64,000 nucleotides of DNA from Ophioceras dolichostomum (GCA_003049485.1 PYST01000035.1:62001-126000), one strand, 5' to 3'; positions 23,989 to 36,341 are shown, numbered from the stretch's first letter. The notes: a model not told the origin generated them from the sequence alone. Numbers and translations: made by a program.

Positions 23989-25467
23989 ATGGCCAGCAAG
24001 GCTTCTCGCTGGGCGGTCAGCGACGAAGACGCGGCAAGAGCAAAGCAGGAGCGCGAGGCTAAACGACGCCTCAAGGCAGAGAAGGCGGCGCGTAAAGCTG
24101 AGGCAGAAAGACAGGCATCAGCACAGGCGAGCGCGCTGACAGCACCAGAGAGGTCGCAACCGCTTCTCCAAACCGACACAATAGCCGCCGAAGATGAACG
24201 GCGGCCCGCGAAGCGACGAAGGGTAACGCCGGCGCCCGACTCTGAGGCTGCAGCTGGAGGTGATCGCGACGGAAATGCTGGCGGCGATGGCGTGCCCGCC
24301 TCCGACGGCAATAACAAGCTTCTGCGTTTCCCCGCCGGCGCCGGGTGCGGCAAGTGCCGAAGCGTCGAGAGCTACGATAAGTTGAACGACATCGAGGAGG
24401 GTGCCTACGGCTGGGTCGCGCGGGCGAAGGAGCTAGCGACGGGTAAGATCGTCGCCCTCAAGCGACTGAAGATCGACCCCAAGGACCGCTCCGGGCTCCC
24501 CGTCACGGGCCTGCGCGAGATACAGATCCTCAAGGACTGCAGCCACCGCAACGTGGTAGAGCTGCACGAGGTGGTGGTCGGCGACGACACCAGCAGGATC
24601 GAGAACATCTTCCTAGTGCTGGAGTTCTTAGAGCACGACCTGAAGAGCGTCCTCGAGGACATGCCAGAGCCGTTCCTGGCTTCCGAGGTCAAGACGCTCC
24701 TGCTGCAGCTGGCGTCCGGCGTCGGCTACCTGCACGACAACTGGATCCTCCACCGCGACCTGAAGACTTCGAACCTGCTCCTCAACAACCGAGGCCAGCT
24801 CAAGATCGCCGACTTCGGCATGGCGCGGTACGTGGGCGACCCTCCACCGCCGAAGCTGACACAGCTGGTGGTTACGCTCTGGTACCGGGCCCCCGAACTG
24901 CTCCTGGGCGCCGAGCGGTACGGCCGCGCCGTTGACATGTGGAGCGTCGGCTGCATATTCGGCGAGCTGTTGACTCGTGAGCCCTTGCTGCAGGGTAAGA
25001 ACGAGGTTGACGAGTTGACCCGCATATTCGAGCTCTGCGGTGTGCCGACTGAAGAGTCCTGGCCGGCCTTCCGCCGCCTGCCCAATGCCCGCCCCCTGCG
25101 TCTGCCCAAGGCGTCCCAGGCTCCGGGATCCCTCATAAGGGCCAAGTTCCCGCTGTTGACCACCGCCGGGAGCGCCCTGCTCACCGGCCTGCTCTCGCTA
25201 GACCCGGACAGGCGCCTGACGGCCAAGGAGATGCTGGCTCACGAGTACTTCCGCCAGGACCCCAGGCCCAAGCAGGAGGCCATGTTCCCCACTTTTCCTA
25301 GCAAGGCCGGTCAAGAACGGCGGCGGCGGCGGGATACGCCCAATGCCCCTAAGCGAGGACAGGCTGCCGAGTCTACTGCGGTTGATTTCAGCAGTATCTT
25401 CGGCGGCATCTTTGGAGGGCGTGAGAGGGAAGAGAAAGGCGCAGGCTTCACTCTACGCATGGTGTAG
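23989..25467 (+). CDS. CDK11/PITSLRE-like cyclin-dependent kinase
   Basis: Intronless, 492 residues, start in good context (TGCCATGGCC). The N-terminal 125 residues hold a Lys/Glu/Ala-rich coiled segment (EREAKRRLKAEKAARKAEAE) and a basic patch. The kinase domain runs from about 128 to 430: glycine loop IEEGAYGWV, ATP-binding Lys158 in IVALKRLK, cyclin-binding helix PVTGLREI at 171-178, HRDLK at 255-259, DFG at 275-277, and T-loop VVTLWYRAPE with Thr296. The loop sequence and the PVTGLRE helix point to CDK11 (PITSLRE) rather than CDK1, CDK7 or CDK9; S. pombe ppk23 is the likely counterpart. A CDK10-like assignment is the alternative. CDK11 kinases act in transcription and splicing with L-type cyclins. 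The C-terminus has a basic run (RRRRRD) and the conserved FSSIFGGIF. Confidence 0.92.
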   Translation: MASKASRWAVSDEDAARAKQEREAKRRLKAEKAARKAEAERQASAQASALTAPERSQPLLQTDTIAAEDERRPAKRRRVTPAPDSEAAAGGDRDGNAGGDGVPASDGNNKLLRFPAGAGCGKCRSVESYDKLNDIEEGAYGWVARAKELATGKIVALKRLKIDPKDRSGLPVTGLREIQILKDCSHRNVVELHEVVVGDDTSRIENIFLVLEFLEHDLKSVLEDMPEPFLASEVKTLLLQLASGVGYLHDNWILHRDLKTSNLLLNNRGQLKIADFGMARYVGDPPPPKLTQLVVTLWYRAPELLLGAERYGRAVDMWSVGCIFGELLTREPLLQGKNEVDELTRIFELCGVPTEESWPAFRRLPNARPLRLPKASQAPGSLIRAKFPLLTTAGSALLTGLLSLDPDRRLTAKEMLAHEYFRQDPRPKQEAMFPTFPSKAGQERRRRRDTPNAPKRGQAAESTAVDFSSIFGGIFGGREREEKGAGFTLRMV

Positions 25468-26124
25468 CGTTTTCTGCTTTCTGCTCCAACAGTTGGAAAT
25501 AAGTAGATACCTGTGCTTTACCTACCTACCTATAGGTACCTACCTCCTACCTAGGTGGCTAGGAAAATCGAAATAAACCCTTGTCTAGATGCAGTCTTCA
25601 CCTCATATATGTGACAGGGCGCTTCGTTGTCATTAGAACTACCCACGGCCTGATCACATACCGCCGTCCCCGGAGGATGGTGCGTACTGATGAAGGCTAA
25701 AATCGTGTATGGCTCGGTACCTACCTAGTTGGCAGATACATGTTTCCCCCTTCATCCACGTCTTCGTATTCCCCCCCTCTCACCTCACTGTTAGTCTTTG
25801 ATCTCGACACAACAAATTTGTCGGCCGCCTTTTGCACACACCGAATCCCATATCCAATAATGAATGCCGTATCCAATGATGCAGATGCCCAAAACGCCTA
25901 GCCGTCCAACATTTCCAAGCTCTTACTGACCCCTCCTCCGCTTCTCGAAATAGTCTTGCGACTTCTAGTGAATTATCTCCGATTTGTTCGGCTCTCTCCC
26001 TCACATGATCATGGAAGAGGTACAGGATAAAGAAAGATCGACAGAGGTGTGAAATAGCAACAAGAAGTATATAAGGGGATTGATCGAATGAGACAGATAG
26101 AACAAAGGGCGGAAGATAAAGTCA
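25468..26124. other. Convergent 3' flanks
   Basis: Spacer between convergent genes. TACCTACCTA/TACCTAGG words cluster at 25519-25558 and again at 25717-25729. An AATAAA signal near 25570 could serve the kinase transcript. No gene is seen. Confidence 0.5.
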
Positions 26125-27003
26125 TTAGAAGGCAAGGACTCCGAGACCGGTGACAAACCAGGTGAAGGTCAGCACGGTGACGGTGCCCATCGCCAGGGCA
26201 AAGCCAACGGCGCGCCTGTCGATACCGGAAGCGGCGCCGCTGCAGGACACACACTGCCAGCCAGATGCAAGCGGCGTGTATGGGGCAGGTGTGTACACGC
26301 CGAAGGTGAAGCCGGCGAAGGGCGCCAGATAGCCAGGCTCGGCGGCGCCGGTTATCGGGCCGTCCGAGTCATGGACGAGGAGGGTGTACTCCTCCACGAC
26401 CAGGTTCTTGTATTGGTTCGTGTCCCAGACGAAGTCGACACGGCTGGTGTAGGTCATGTTCTGCGTCAGGGTCCAGGTGCGCGTCGCCACGCTACAGCTG
26501 ACGAGCACGTCGATGGCAGTCGGCGGGCCTTGCAGGTTTGTGTAGTTCCACGCCCACGACACCGCGTCGCCGACTTTGTAGAGTTGTGTGCCCGCCAAGG
26601 GAGCCGGCGTGATCATCACCAGTGAACCAGCCGCATCGGCACTGTTGAACTGGGTCCTTGTTGTGCTGTTGCTGGCGGCCTTTCCTGTCGTGCCGGTCGG
26701 GGCATTCGTGACCGTCGCTCCTTTCGTTGCACCGGTATTAAGGTTTGTCGTCTTCTGAGTGTTGGCCGGCTGCGTCGGGGATGGGGATACTTGAGATGAT
26801 GCTGCCACCAATCGCGTCAGCGAGGGGGAGCGAGAAGTGGCTTCAAGTTTGATTCATGGAGGCGGGAACTTACAAGATGAGGAGCCGTCTTGTCGAGCTA
26901 TGAGGTCGTTAGGTTGTGGCAGCCATGATGGCCATGCTGAGGCCATCGCCGACAGCGAGACCAGAGCCACGGCCGCATGACGGAGTGTCGACGAGGGCTT
27001 CAT
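26125..27003 (-). CDS. Secreted/membrane-anchored DUF7137 protein
   Basis: Two exons, complement(join(26125..26801,26874..27003)), 268 residues. The start at 27003 is preferred to the in-frame ATG at 27036 because it begins a signal peptide (MKPSSTLRHAAVALVSLSAM, cleavage near ASA-WP). A Ser/Thr/Asn-rich stalk follows. The conserved domain (about 100-240) has MITPAPLAGTQLYKVGDAVS, WAWNYT and IDVLVSCS, then YTLLVHD, GYLAPFAGFTFGVYTPAPYT and the CVSC pair. The last 28 residues (AVGFALAMGTVTVLTFTWFVTG) are a hydrophobic anchor or GPI-attachment signal. The domain order and motifs match the fungal DUF7137 family, which has no known activity; a cell-wall or plasma-membrane location is inferred. 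Several N-glycosylation sequons are present. Confidence 0.87.
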
Positions 27004-29195
27004 CGCGGCGATTTGAGGGGGAACGAGTGTGGACACGACGGGGAGAAAGTCGGTCGATGTGGGAGGATTGCTTTGAAAGACGATTCACGATTCCTTAGGC
27101 CAGGGTGGAGCGTGGTATCAACGGCCTCTTTCTCGTCCACAAGCGTGCGTAGGTGGTGACTTGGCCAAGAAGAAGTCGTGTTCGTGGAACCGGAGGTCGA
27201 AATTGCGAGGCCCCCTATTTCACAAGGATCAAGAAATTGGTGGAATTTGGAGAGGAAACGAGAAGAAAAATCAGGCGTGAATTAACGCTTGCTACAAGCC
27301 AACAGAATAGTATAAACACCTCTTCACCGTAAATAACCAAACGAATGATGGTTGAAACTGAAAAGCGAGCGTGGTGGACCGTTCCCGTCGAGACGGTTTG
27401 TTGGTGGTGATGGAATGGAAAAAGGATTAACGGCACGGCCTGGATTTGCAGGGGGGTTATCGACAAGAAAACAACACGACGCCTGCAGTGCACCGAGGGG
27501 GAGCAAAAACAGGCTGGCTCTGCATGACAACGAGCCTCGCAACTGTGGCGGATTTTTTCTTGCGGCGCCGTCGCCCGTTCGGCACTCGCCCACTTTAAAC
27601 CCCTGGCTTGCCAGGTTCCTGGCCATAAAAACCGTAGCAAACTGTTGGCACGGGTCCCCACCAAAAAACCGACACGCGCCACCAGATGGACACGAGAAGA
27701 TGTGCATCCCACTCTTCTCGTAACGACCATAGGGCAAAAGCGATAGGCCGGCTAAAAATATCCGGACCGAGATGCGAACAGTCAAGAGAACAAACAGCTC
27801 AACTTCCCGAGTATTTAATCACCAGGAAAATTCCGTCTTCTTTCCACCTTTGTCAATGCCGTGTATGCTTGCAAGGCCGTAGATCTTCCACGACCTGGTT
27901 ATCTGCACGCAACAACAGATTGCACGGAAGCTTTGCCGCTGGCTGGGAGGCTGGGCTTGTGGTAACCGTTTCCTTGACGGTTCCGTGTCCTTTAGACTAC
28001 CGTTTGTGCCGTTTGAATTCAATCCAACCAAGTCCTCTGCAGACCAACGGCAGTCCCTTCTCTGTTTCACCACGGCGGCCAAAGCCCCAAATTCTCCCTC
28101 CCAGGTTGCCAGCTGTGATCTGCTTCAGCCGCTTCCTTCCGGACTTCACTCAGCTCTAGTCCCTCGAATTTTGGCGTTCCCAGAAAAATCCAGCCACCAT
28201 CAGAGCCAATAGCGTCTAAGGATAAGCGTAGTGCTCACGAGCTGGGAGCCCCGATAGGGACATTTTCCCATCACAGCTGATGAAACGACACATTCAGGCG
28301 CAGCCTACCGGGCTTCGGAGGACATATAACAAAGAGAGGATGGCATTTTGTCACGCCCTATCAGATAGATGCACACGTGGGTAAAATGTAGAATAAAAGG
28401 GGAGGTCGGTACCTATATAAACGAAAAGTAAGGGCGCACCCATCTCAAATATCAGATCGAACGTACGGGAGGAAACACCAGACTAAGCCCTATTGCACTG
28501 CACGTCGTGCAGTCCGAACCTACATCAGCAAGCGGTCCAGCTTCTGGGTGAGATTGGCAGTCCCCTGCCAGCCCCTTGCCAGCCGACTCTCAATGCCAGA
28601 CTATGCACTACGGAAGGATTCTTGAAGAGGCTTTCCCCGTCCCGGGACGGCGGGGAGGACCCGAGAAACAAACAGAATGGACGGAGCGGCGAGGAAGAGC
28701 CCCCCCGAATCCCCACATCAAATCCAACCATCCGGCAACAGATGACGCCAGGCCAAGCTCCATGGAGCTGAAGTTAGGCCCCCACCTGCCGTCCGATTTG
28801 GTGTTGCAACCCCCCGTTTGCTGCTGCCATTGTCTGTCCCTACTCCCGATCATTGAAGCGCTCAGCGCGGCACGTGAGGCCACCGACCGCCTCCCGCCTT
28901 CCGCACGCATATCGCATATCTTTTGTTGTGCCTAGAACGACCGAAAGTTGCTATTGGAACAAACAACCACGTACTCTGTGCACACACGTCTCGACCTCCC
29001 CGACCTCCCGTCCTCCCCACCCCCCGTGCTAGCGCCCCCAGCGCCCGCAACCTTGTGGTCCACCAGTGCACTCCACACTGTCGCTCCTCCTTGTCCCATC
29101 CGGCAGGCTAGCTTTCATCCCGAACATCATCACCTGTTTGTCCAGACCTTCGGTCCGCGGTCGAAGTGACGACGACGGCTCAACATCATCGCATC
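27004..29195. other. Intergenic region between divergent starts
   Basis: This 2.2-kb stretch separates the starts of the DUF7137 gene (minus) and the two-RRM gene (plus). It should contain both promoters and 5' UTRs. A C-rich tract at 28990-29060 lies close to the RRM gene. Small open frames carry no recognisable domain. No RNA gene was recognised. Confidence 0.5.
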
Positions 29196-31219
29196 ATGGC
29201 ACCGGCAAACACTTTTGCCTCCACCGTCACTATTGAGAGGGGCTACTTCGAGACATTGGTTCGACGGTGAGAAGACCACTCCGTCCCGGGGAACCTGCAC
29301 TTGCTGCCCGGGGTTATCCATTCCTTACATGCCTTGTATGCATTTGCATTCTGCGCATTTTTCTGCGCGACGCCAGGACGCCAGGCTAATATCCTCTTCC
29401 CTCTCGGTGATTGTGCAGAGCTCAGTTTGTGGGTTGATTTCATCATTATCGCCTTCTTGCCATTATCGGCGCCCTTGCGTGATCCCATCCCCGCCTCACC
29501 ACCGTGCCCCTTGTCCACAATCCATTCCCGCCGCAGATGTCCGACTTGCAGGCAGCAGTACCACTAACACGATTCATTGCATCGGTGCCCAGAACTCGTC
29601 GGATATCCCTTTATCGCAATCTACTCCCAACGATGCCGTCACCGTCTCCCGCGCCGACCTAGAGGCTCTCCAAGAGGTTGCCAAGCAATATGGTGAGCTG
29701 CCTCCGGATTCCATGCCTCGCCCATTGTCCCGGCTTGGAGGAGCAATTGGCTGATAGTGATTGTTACAGAGAATTTGCGACGGAACCTGCTCAGAGGCGG
29801 CGTTGCTGCGGAGACTATTGCTGTATGTCCTCCTCCTCATTGCCCAACGCCTTACTCGTGCCTATCGCGCTCTGCTTTAAGAGCTCCCGACCCTTCGCTC
29901 CCTATACGCGCACTCCATCATGACGAGATACGAGAGCCTAGCACGGCCTGCTTATAGGAAGAACGCTGACCACCATCGTGTAACTTTCCGCTACCATCCC
30001 ACCACAGCTCCTGAGCAAGGATGACACGTCCATCCAAGATGGCAAGCCCCCTCCAGAACCCAAGGTTGCTTCTCCCAGAGAGAAGCGCGCGGGTACTGAC
30101 CGCCCGAAAGTACCCGCGCCCGAGTCTCCGCAGTCTCCCAAGTCTCCCAAGCTGCCCCACACGGACGTCAATCGCAGATCTTTTGTCAGGAATGGCAACG
30201 GGTTCTCCGTGCAACGGGGCAACGCTGTGGTTCGGCAAACGGACGTGGACTGGGCCGAGGCCGACCCGGCGCTGGAAGAGAATTCATGCTCGGCGGACAC
30301 CCCCGCGGATGACGCGAACGGAAATGCCTACCCGGACCACGCGGCGCCAACCGCCGGCGGGGGTGCTGGTGGGGGACGGCCCCACTACGAAAGGCAGTGT
30401 ACGCGGACGCTGCTGCTGGCCAACCTGCCGGACGGCTGCACCCACGCCGACATCGCCAGCGTGGTCCGCGGCGGGCTTGTACTAGACATATTCCTCCGCT
30501 CGAACGACCGCTCCGCCTCGGTCTCGTTCCTGAACGCAGCCGATGCCCGGACCTTCTACGAGCACGCGAGGCGGTACGACCTCTACATCCGGAACAAGCG
30601 GGTCGACGTGCGGTGGAGCGACCGCCACTTCATTCTCCCCGGCCATGTCGCCAGCAAGATCATCGGCGGGGCGACGCGGAACCTGGTCGTGCGCCGGTGT
30701 GATCCCAAGATCACCGAGGAGGGCATCCGCGAGGATCTGGAGCACATCCACAACCTCGTCGTCGTCAAAATTGAGTTCTTGGGGGGCAGCTGTTTTATCA
30801 GCACCAACTCGGTCCACAACGCCATGTTTGCCCGCACCTGCATGATGAGTCGATTGTGGGTTTAATCTTACAGTTCTTACTGCCATTGCCAATGAAGGGC
30901 CGTTCGATCGGCGGTCCTCCCTTGCCAAGCCCCCTCCTCTCATTGGGTTTGCTATTAGCAGCTGCTGACCGCCTGATCATCTCTCACCAGCAAATACAAG
31001 GGCTCCAAGATAGACTGGGACGTCGATGAGTGCACCCAGCCGCTGGAGAGGATCCAGCCGCCGACGAAGCCTCGCAGAGAGCCGCCCCCGCCGAAGAAGC
31101 AGCCCGTTAAGTCCACGGCCAACCGCTTCGGCTTGTTGAACATTGATGGCGACGAGGACGATGAAGACGGAGGAGCGGAATTCTCGCGAGTCAAGGAGGC
31201 CGTTGGCATTGTTGCGTAA
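29196..31219 (+). CDS. Two-RRM RNA-binding protein, fungal Nrd1-like
   Basis: Last three exons: 29770..29822, 30008..30855 and 30991..31219, all in frame. The first exon is 29196..29266. Between 29266 and 29770 two models fit. One uses a single exon starting at 29556 (445 residues); the other uses a 14-nt microexon 29419..29432 plus 29537..29692 (456 residues, giving FETLVRRAQFVDVR). An N-terminal motif VTIERGYFETLVRR is followed by a helical LEALQEVAKQYENLRRNLLRGGV segment and a Pro/Lys linker. RRM1 starts at CTRTLLLANLPDG and includes LDIFLRSNDRSASVSFLNA. RRM2 starts at TRNLVVRRCDPKITEEGIREDLEHI and ends with NAMFARTCMMSR then KYKGSKIDWDVDEC. This arrangement resembles the fission yeast Nrd1 family of mRNA-binding regulators; the assignment is moderate. 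The acidic C-terminus follows FGLLNIDGDEDD. Confidence 0.85.
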
Positions 31220-32257
31220 AGTCTTCACCGACCTCGCGGGCCGGCCCGCCCTTGAGTACAATACAACTTTGTATCCTACCTACATCATGCTCGAGGCGGC
31301 GTCTCATCTCACTTTCTTCTCTATGATTTGTTTCCCTTTCCCCCCTTTCTTTTATTTCTCTCTTTATAAGTGTTAATGGCCGAGGTATCCGTAAGGACCT
31401 CTCTGTGTAGCCCCCTGGTCGTTCTCCTCTTCCCAACAATTCCTAACATCCCCGATTAAACAAACTCCAAAAGCCTGGTAATGAGGCGCTTGAAGCGCTC
31501 TGCAGAGGCGGAGAGACTGCCTTGCTCATTTGATCAGTTGTCGGACGGGTCAAGAGGAGATCAGCAATGCAGTTTGTTATTTCAACAGTCCGCGGTCTGT
31601 AGGGGAGACCGTCGGGCTTGTGGATACCCTTATGTTTATCGAGTATTTCCTTCCTCTACGCTCCCGTTGTTGCTTAGCTGTTGTCGGACTCTCATGCACC
31701 GAGTCCAGGATCAGTTCAATACAATCATTGCAAGGGACATTCCCATGTGCTGGGACGTATGAACCAGTGTCTTGTATGTGCTTCAAAGACTGTCAGTCAA
31801 ATCGTCGTCTCTTCATAACTAAAAAAGATATGATGATTGAATAACAGCCAAGAAACGCTTCGAGACTCAAAAAAGATTCGCTGTTCGACGATTGTACATT
31901 ATTTGGTTGTTCCGAGAACGAGAAAACCGGCCTCACCAAGTGCGTGGTCGGTTGCTTCAGTTCGCTTCGCTTTCGCTGTATTGTTCCCTCAGAGGCTCCC
32001 AAAGCTGCTCGTTGGAGCAGCACAAGGGACCAGAGGGAACGAGAGAAAAGCAACTGTGCACCAGGGTGTCAGATCCTAGCGTTGTCCTAAATCCCAAATC
32101 GCTCAATCCACCCAAAAAAAACAAAACAAAAGTGACGCTGTACCGTCTCGGACCTTGTCCATCTCCAGGCTCGTGCCAAAACAGCTATCCTTTTGTACGC
32201 CTAGTGTGCCAGTCCTCGAGAGCTGAGGAGGGAGGCATAGACAGAACACAGTCTCAC
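31220..32257. other. Convergent 3' flanks
   Basis: One kilobase between the 3' ends of the RRM gene and DCP2. The left part has T-rich 3'-UTR-like sequence (31310-31370). No gene is supported; the small frames (for example 31481-31762, plus) have no domain. Confidence 0.5.
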
Positions 32258-35148
32258 TCATTGCGTCGCGCTGTTAGTAACAGACTGCAAAAACGAAAGG
32301 AGGAAGCTGCGGTCGGCGGGGGAAATCGGAGCCTGACTGCCACGGCGAGATGCGTCGTCGCCCTGGGGCTGGGGCATCTCGCCTGGTGAAGGGGCGATTC
32401 CAACCCCCCCCTGGGATCGTGCCCCCGCTTGGCCAAAGGCGGGTGCGGGGACAGGCGGGGGCATCGCCATCGCAGGCGGCTCCGTGCCCTTGCCTGTGTC
32501 GTTGGGGGGAAGCCCAACGGCGCCAGCGCCAGCGGGGGAGGTGGCCTGGGGCTTGCCAAACAGGGACAGGAGACGTGTCTTCTGCTCCGCACTGGCCTGG
32601 GGCCCCTGCATCGCCGGCTGGGCCCGCTGGTTGGGATTGAACAGGTTGTACAGAGCCGCTTGGGAATTGGAACCTTGGAAGGCCGGGGCGTGCCCAGACG
32701 CTGAAGAAGGGATCAGGCCCGGAGCGTCTTGGACGCGCCCGGCCTGGGGAGGGAGTTGAGGCAGAGGTTGCGGTTGGGGTTGGGTGTGATGCGATGCGGG
32801 AGCAGCACTGCTTGCTGCCTCCAGAAGAGTCCCGTTTGCCGGCTCAGGGCGGTCACCACGCTCCAAACCCTTGGGGCGGCTCAGGAGTTTCAAGGCTCTG
32901 AACGGAAGATTGAGATTCGGATCCATCGGTATGGGCCCGCCGTTCGCTTCCGCTGCGGCCCTGATGGTTTCCGCGTTCGAGACCTGACGGGGCGGCTGTT
33001 GTTGCTGTTGTAGACGCTGTTGCTGATATTGCTGCGAATAAGGATTCTGATGTTGCTGCTCATGTTGCTGCTGATGCTGGTGCTGCTGGTACTGACGAGG
33101 TTGCTGCGGCTTCTGCTGCGGGAGACTTGGCACCCTGGGAGGCGGGTCGGAGCCGTCCACGGCGCCGATCGGAACACGCTCAGTAGCGGTTTGCACCTGC
33201 GGCTTTAGCATATCCAGTAGCGTACTGCGGTGCTTGTCTATTGGAGGCTGAGTATGGGCCAGCGTTCGGGCCTGTGCACTGTTCAGCTGAGCCACCTGGG
33301 TCATATCACCGCTTCGCGCACCATCGCCTCTGAGCGCGTTGAGGAGGGCCATCGAGTGGTCGGTGAGTTGGGGCGGTGGCGGAAGTCTGGTTACACCTCC
33401 AGGTTGCTGCTCTGGTCCGAGTTGTGCACCTGTGTATGCCTCATGGGGTCTCGTGGGGTTCTGCAGCCCCTGTGGACGAAGGACACCGCTGCTGGGGTCT
33501 GCAACTCCGGGGAACGGGAAGAGCCCCTGAACCTGCGGAGGCTGTGGCTGCGGGTGTAGGAGTGCCTCGCTCTCGGGGTGCTGCTGCCCATGCGGCTGCG
33601 CTCCATGAGCATAATCTGCCGCCTGCTTGTTGGGGTTCCTAGGCAACTGGGTAGGGATATGCTGGTCGTATGCAGCCCCCATATAGCTTTGCACGGTGTG
33701 GGTGCTCAGGCCAAAGCTAGGAGGGGGTGCGTTCCGCGCAGCGGGAGGAAGAAGTTGGGTTGGGTGGTGATGATGCGGTGAGCGAGGTTCCGCGGGGGTC
33801 GTGTTATGGATGAGGTCAAGGGGAGTATGAGGGGCCGGGAAGGGAGAAGTTTTAGGTTGCTGAAGTATCGCCAAAAGTGCCCGGCCCTTAGCTTGTCCAG
33901 AGGTTCCAGGCTGCCCATGGTGGGCCGGGGCTGGAGCAGGAAAGGCAGCGGTGGTGGCAACGGTCGCAGTGGCAGTAGCAGTAGCCGCAGCAGTAGCGGA
34001 CTTGGATTGAGAAGCGAGCTTGGTAGTAACAACGGAAACAGCCTGCACATCCAGCCCCTGCCCCGATGGCTGGACGTTGAGAAGGCGCTGAAGCTCGCGC
34101 GTCGTATCCAAATAGTTGTCCGCCGGTCCCGCCGCAGAGCGTTGACGAACGGGCTCCGTGTCGTCCTCTGTCAGGCCCTCTTCGATGATGGGCTGGGATG
34201 CAAGGTTGGAGCTGTTGTTGTGCCCGCGGGCGGCATCCCGCTTCTTTTGCTGGACCACCCACTTCTTCAGTGGCACCAGGAACGGCGCGACCATGTAGAA
34301 CTTGTTGGCACTGACAGCTGCCACTTGCTCCGCCTGCTGGTTGCTTCCCTTCTTGCGAAACGCGGGTAGATCCGAGAGCTTGTACCATTGGATCTTGCTG
34401 ATCTCCTTCCTGGTCTTCGGTTCGAAGTGCGTGTCCATTGGGACATTGCGGAAGACATACAAGCGCAACTGCTGCTCGCGCATTGTGATCTCTATGTACT
34501 TGACCTCCTCGTCTCGAGGAACCAGCCCGGCGGCTCGGATGTCGAAGCCTGTCTCCTCGTAGACCTCGCGGATTGCGCAGTCCAGGTCGTCTTCGTCCTT
34601 GTTGATCTTGCCACGCGGGAAGCTCCAGTTCGCGCCCTTCTTCCATCCTTTGACGAGCACCGCGGAGTCCATGGCTGCATTGAGCATGATGGCGCCGCGC
34701 ACAGGTACGCGGGTCTTGTAGGTCAAGAAATCCTCGAAGGCCGCCATGTGGTCCTTAACAGAGAAGGAAGAGAGTAGCGGACAATGCTGGAAGATGCGGA
34801 GGCAGAAGCTGCGCAGGGACATGGACGGGAGGGTGGGGTCCAGCGGGCGGATGAAATCCTCGTAGAACCACTGGGCTTCCTCAACTTGAAAGCAGATGCG
34901 GGCCACCGATGAGAGGTCTTCGGCGGGAAGGTTGATGATGAACCGGACGCACAGGTCGTCCAGCCCTGGGAGAAAGCATTGCATTATGTTAGCAAGACGG
35001 GGATCTTGGTTTAGTGCGGCACCATGGGGGCCCGCCAGACCGGGCTCGGAGGGGCTGTCAGCTGAGCGGCGCGCGGCGACAGCGGCTGCGAGAGTGACGG
35101 CGAGGGCGACAACATACAATCCTCTAACTCCATTTTTTGTTCCGACAT
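32258..35148 (-). CDS. dcp2: mRNA-decapping enzyme DCP2 (Nudix hydrolase)
   Basis: Two exons, complement(join(32258..34965,35118..35148)), 912 residues. The first exon encodes only MSEQKMELED plus one base of Trp; joining it to exon 2 yields the family start EDWLDDLCVRFIINLP. The N-terminal DCP2 box A domain spans about 11-95 (ICFQVEEAQWFYEDFIRPLD, LRIFQHCPLLSSFS). The Nudix domain spans about 100-245, with the Nudix box beginning G129 KINKDE and containing REVYEETGF (catalytic Glu147/Glu148). Box B follows (WYKLSDLPAF, FYMVAPFLVPLKKWV). The C-terminal 600 residues are disordered, Gln/Pro-rich, with short leucine motifs such as SLFGK and LLDMLK of the kind that bind Edc3 and Pat1. DCP2 with DCP1 removes the m7G cap in cytoplasmic P-bodies. 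The large C-terminal extension is normal for filamentous fungi. Confidence 0.97.
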
Positions 35149-36341
35149 CTTGACATAATGTAACGGGCATATCCGACGAGTCGAAAGAGGCCGGCAATCG
35201 TCGCAAAGGTCGACAGCAAGGGCGTCTAGCGAGGTGACTCAAGATTCCGGCGGGCCCTTCGTCATTCAAGCTGATGAGAAGCGAGTATCGTGTGGTGATG
35301 GTTATGTGATTGGTGTTGTAGCCGGTTGATTGGTGGGGTGGCGAGAAGAGGACGGTTGCGGTTCGTTGACCGAGATCTGAGAGGCTTTGGAGGTAAAGCT
35401 ATATCGTAGAGCGGAGAGGGTGGGGGAAGTACCAAGCAAGGTCGAAGCAAGAAAAGCTAAAACGACACGACAGCCAGAGGAAGCTCGGGAAGCTAGGTAC
35501 CTTGACCTAGTCCGTACAGCGGCGTGAGCTCGTTCAGTGTGATCTCCGAGATCTTGCCTCCAAGTGGATGTGGTGACTCGCCACGGGTGCAACAAGTGAG
35601 TGCGACGGATCAGGAGGTTGGGGTTGCTCGATAGAGCTCGTCTGAACTTCACGGGAATATGGCCAATCCAATCCGTCACAGGACCTGCTGGTGTTGCTGC
35701 TCGGACCGCGTCAGCCACAGTGGCTAGGTAGGTAAAATGATGGAGAATGCAAAATTCAGGACTGCTGGAGTGGCTGTGCCCCCCGCGTTTCCAGCCGGCG
35801 CTAGCCAGAGCCAGTGCTTTGATGTCAGACACCCCTGTCCAGCGCCAAAGCCCACTACGGCGGCCGCCTGCAATGAGTCGGCACCCATACGTCGGTGGCC
35901 TCACTTGCAAACGACGTAATTGCCACAAAACCTGCCGGCCAGGGAATGGAATGTGGTCATGGCCAAGCAGCAACCGGTCCTCATACCTGAAACCGGCACC
36001 AACCGTTGATGGCCCTTTGACCAACAACGGCTAGATAGTGAGTCCCCGGAAATGGCATATGCGAATGAATTAAATGGCCCCGAAGCCCACGTTAGGTGGC
36101 CCAAGGTTGAGGCCTACCGCTCCACGAGAATTTCTCCTTGAGAGAACTTCTTGACAGGGCTGTCAGCCGTGACTCCTCGATTTTCACTTGCCCCTTCGCA
36201 CGAGTCTAGCTCATAAGACCTCTCCGATACCCGTGTTTTCCCTTCGCCGTTTTTGCCGGCAACTGTTCCCACTCTATTGTTATCCTCATCGTCGTTGTCG
36301 GCATACAAGCCAAGCCTGCATCCTCCGCCACAAAGCCCAAC
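35149..36341. other. Intergenic region between divergent starts
   Basis: Contains the upstream regions of DCP2 (minus) and the DUF4112 gene (plus). TACCTAGG-type words occur near 35493-35510 and 35724-35734. No gene is seen. Confidence 0.5.

Noticed and set aside
33888..34646. 252-codon frame overlapping DCP2 in another frame of the same strand
   Set aside because: It is a shadow of the long DCP2 exon, whose Nudix domain is unambiguous.
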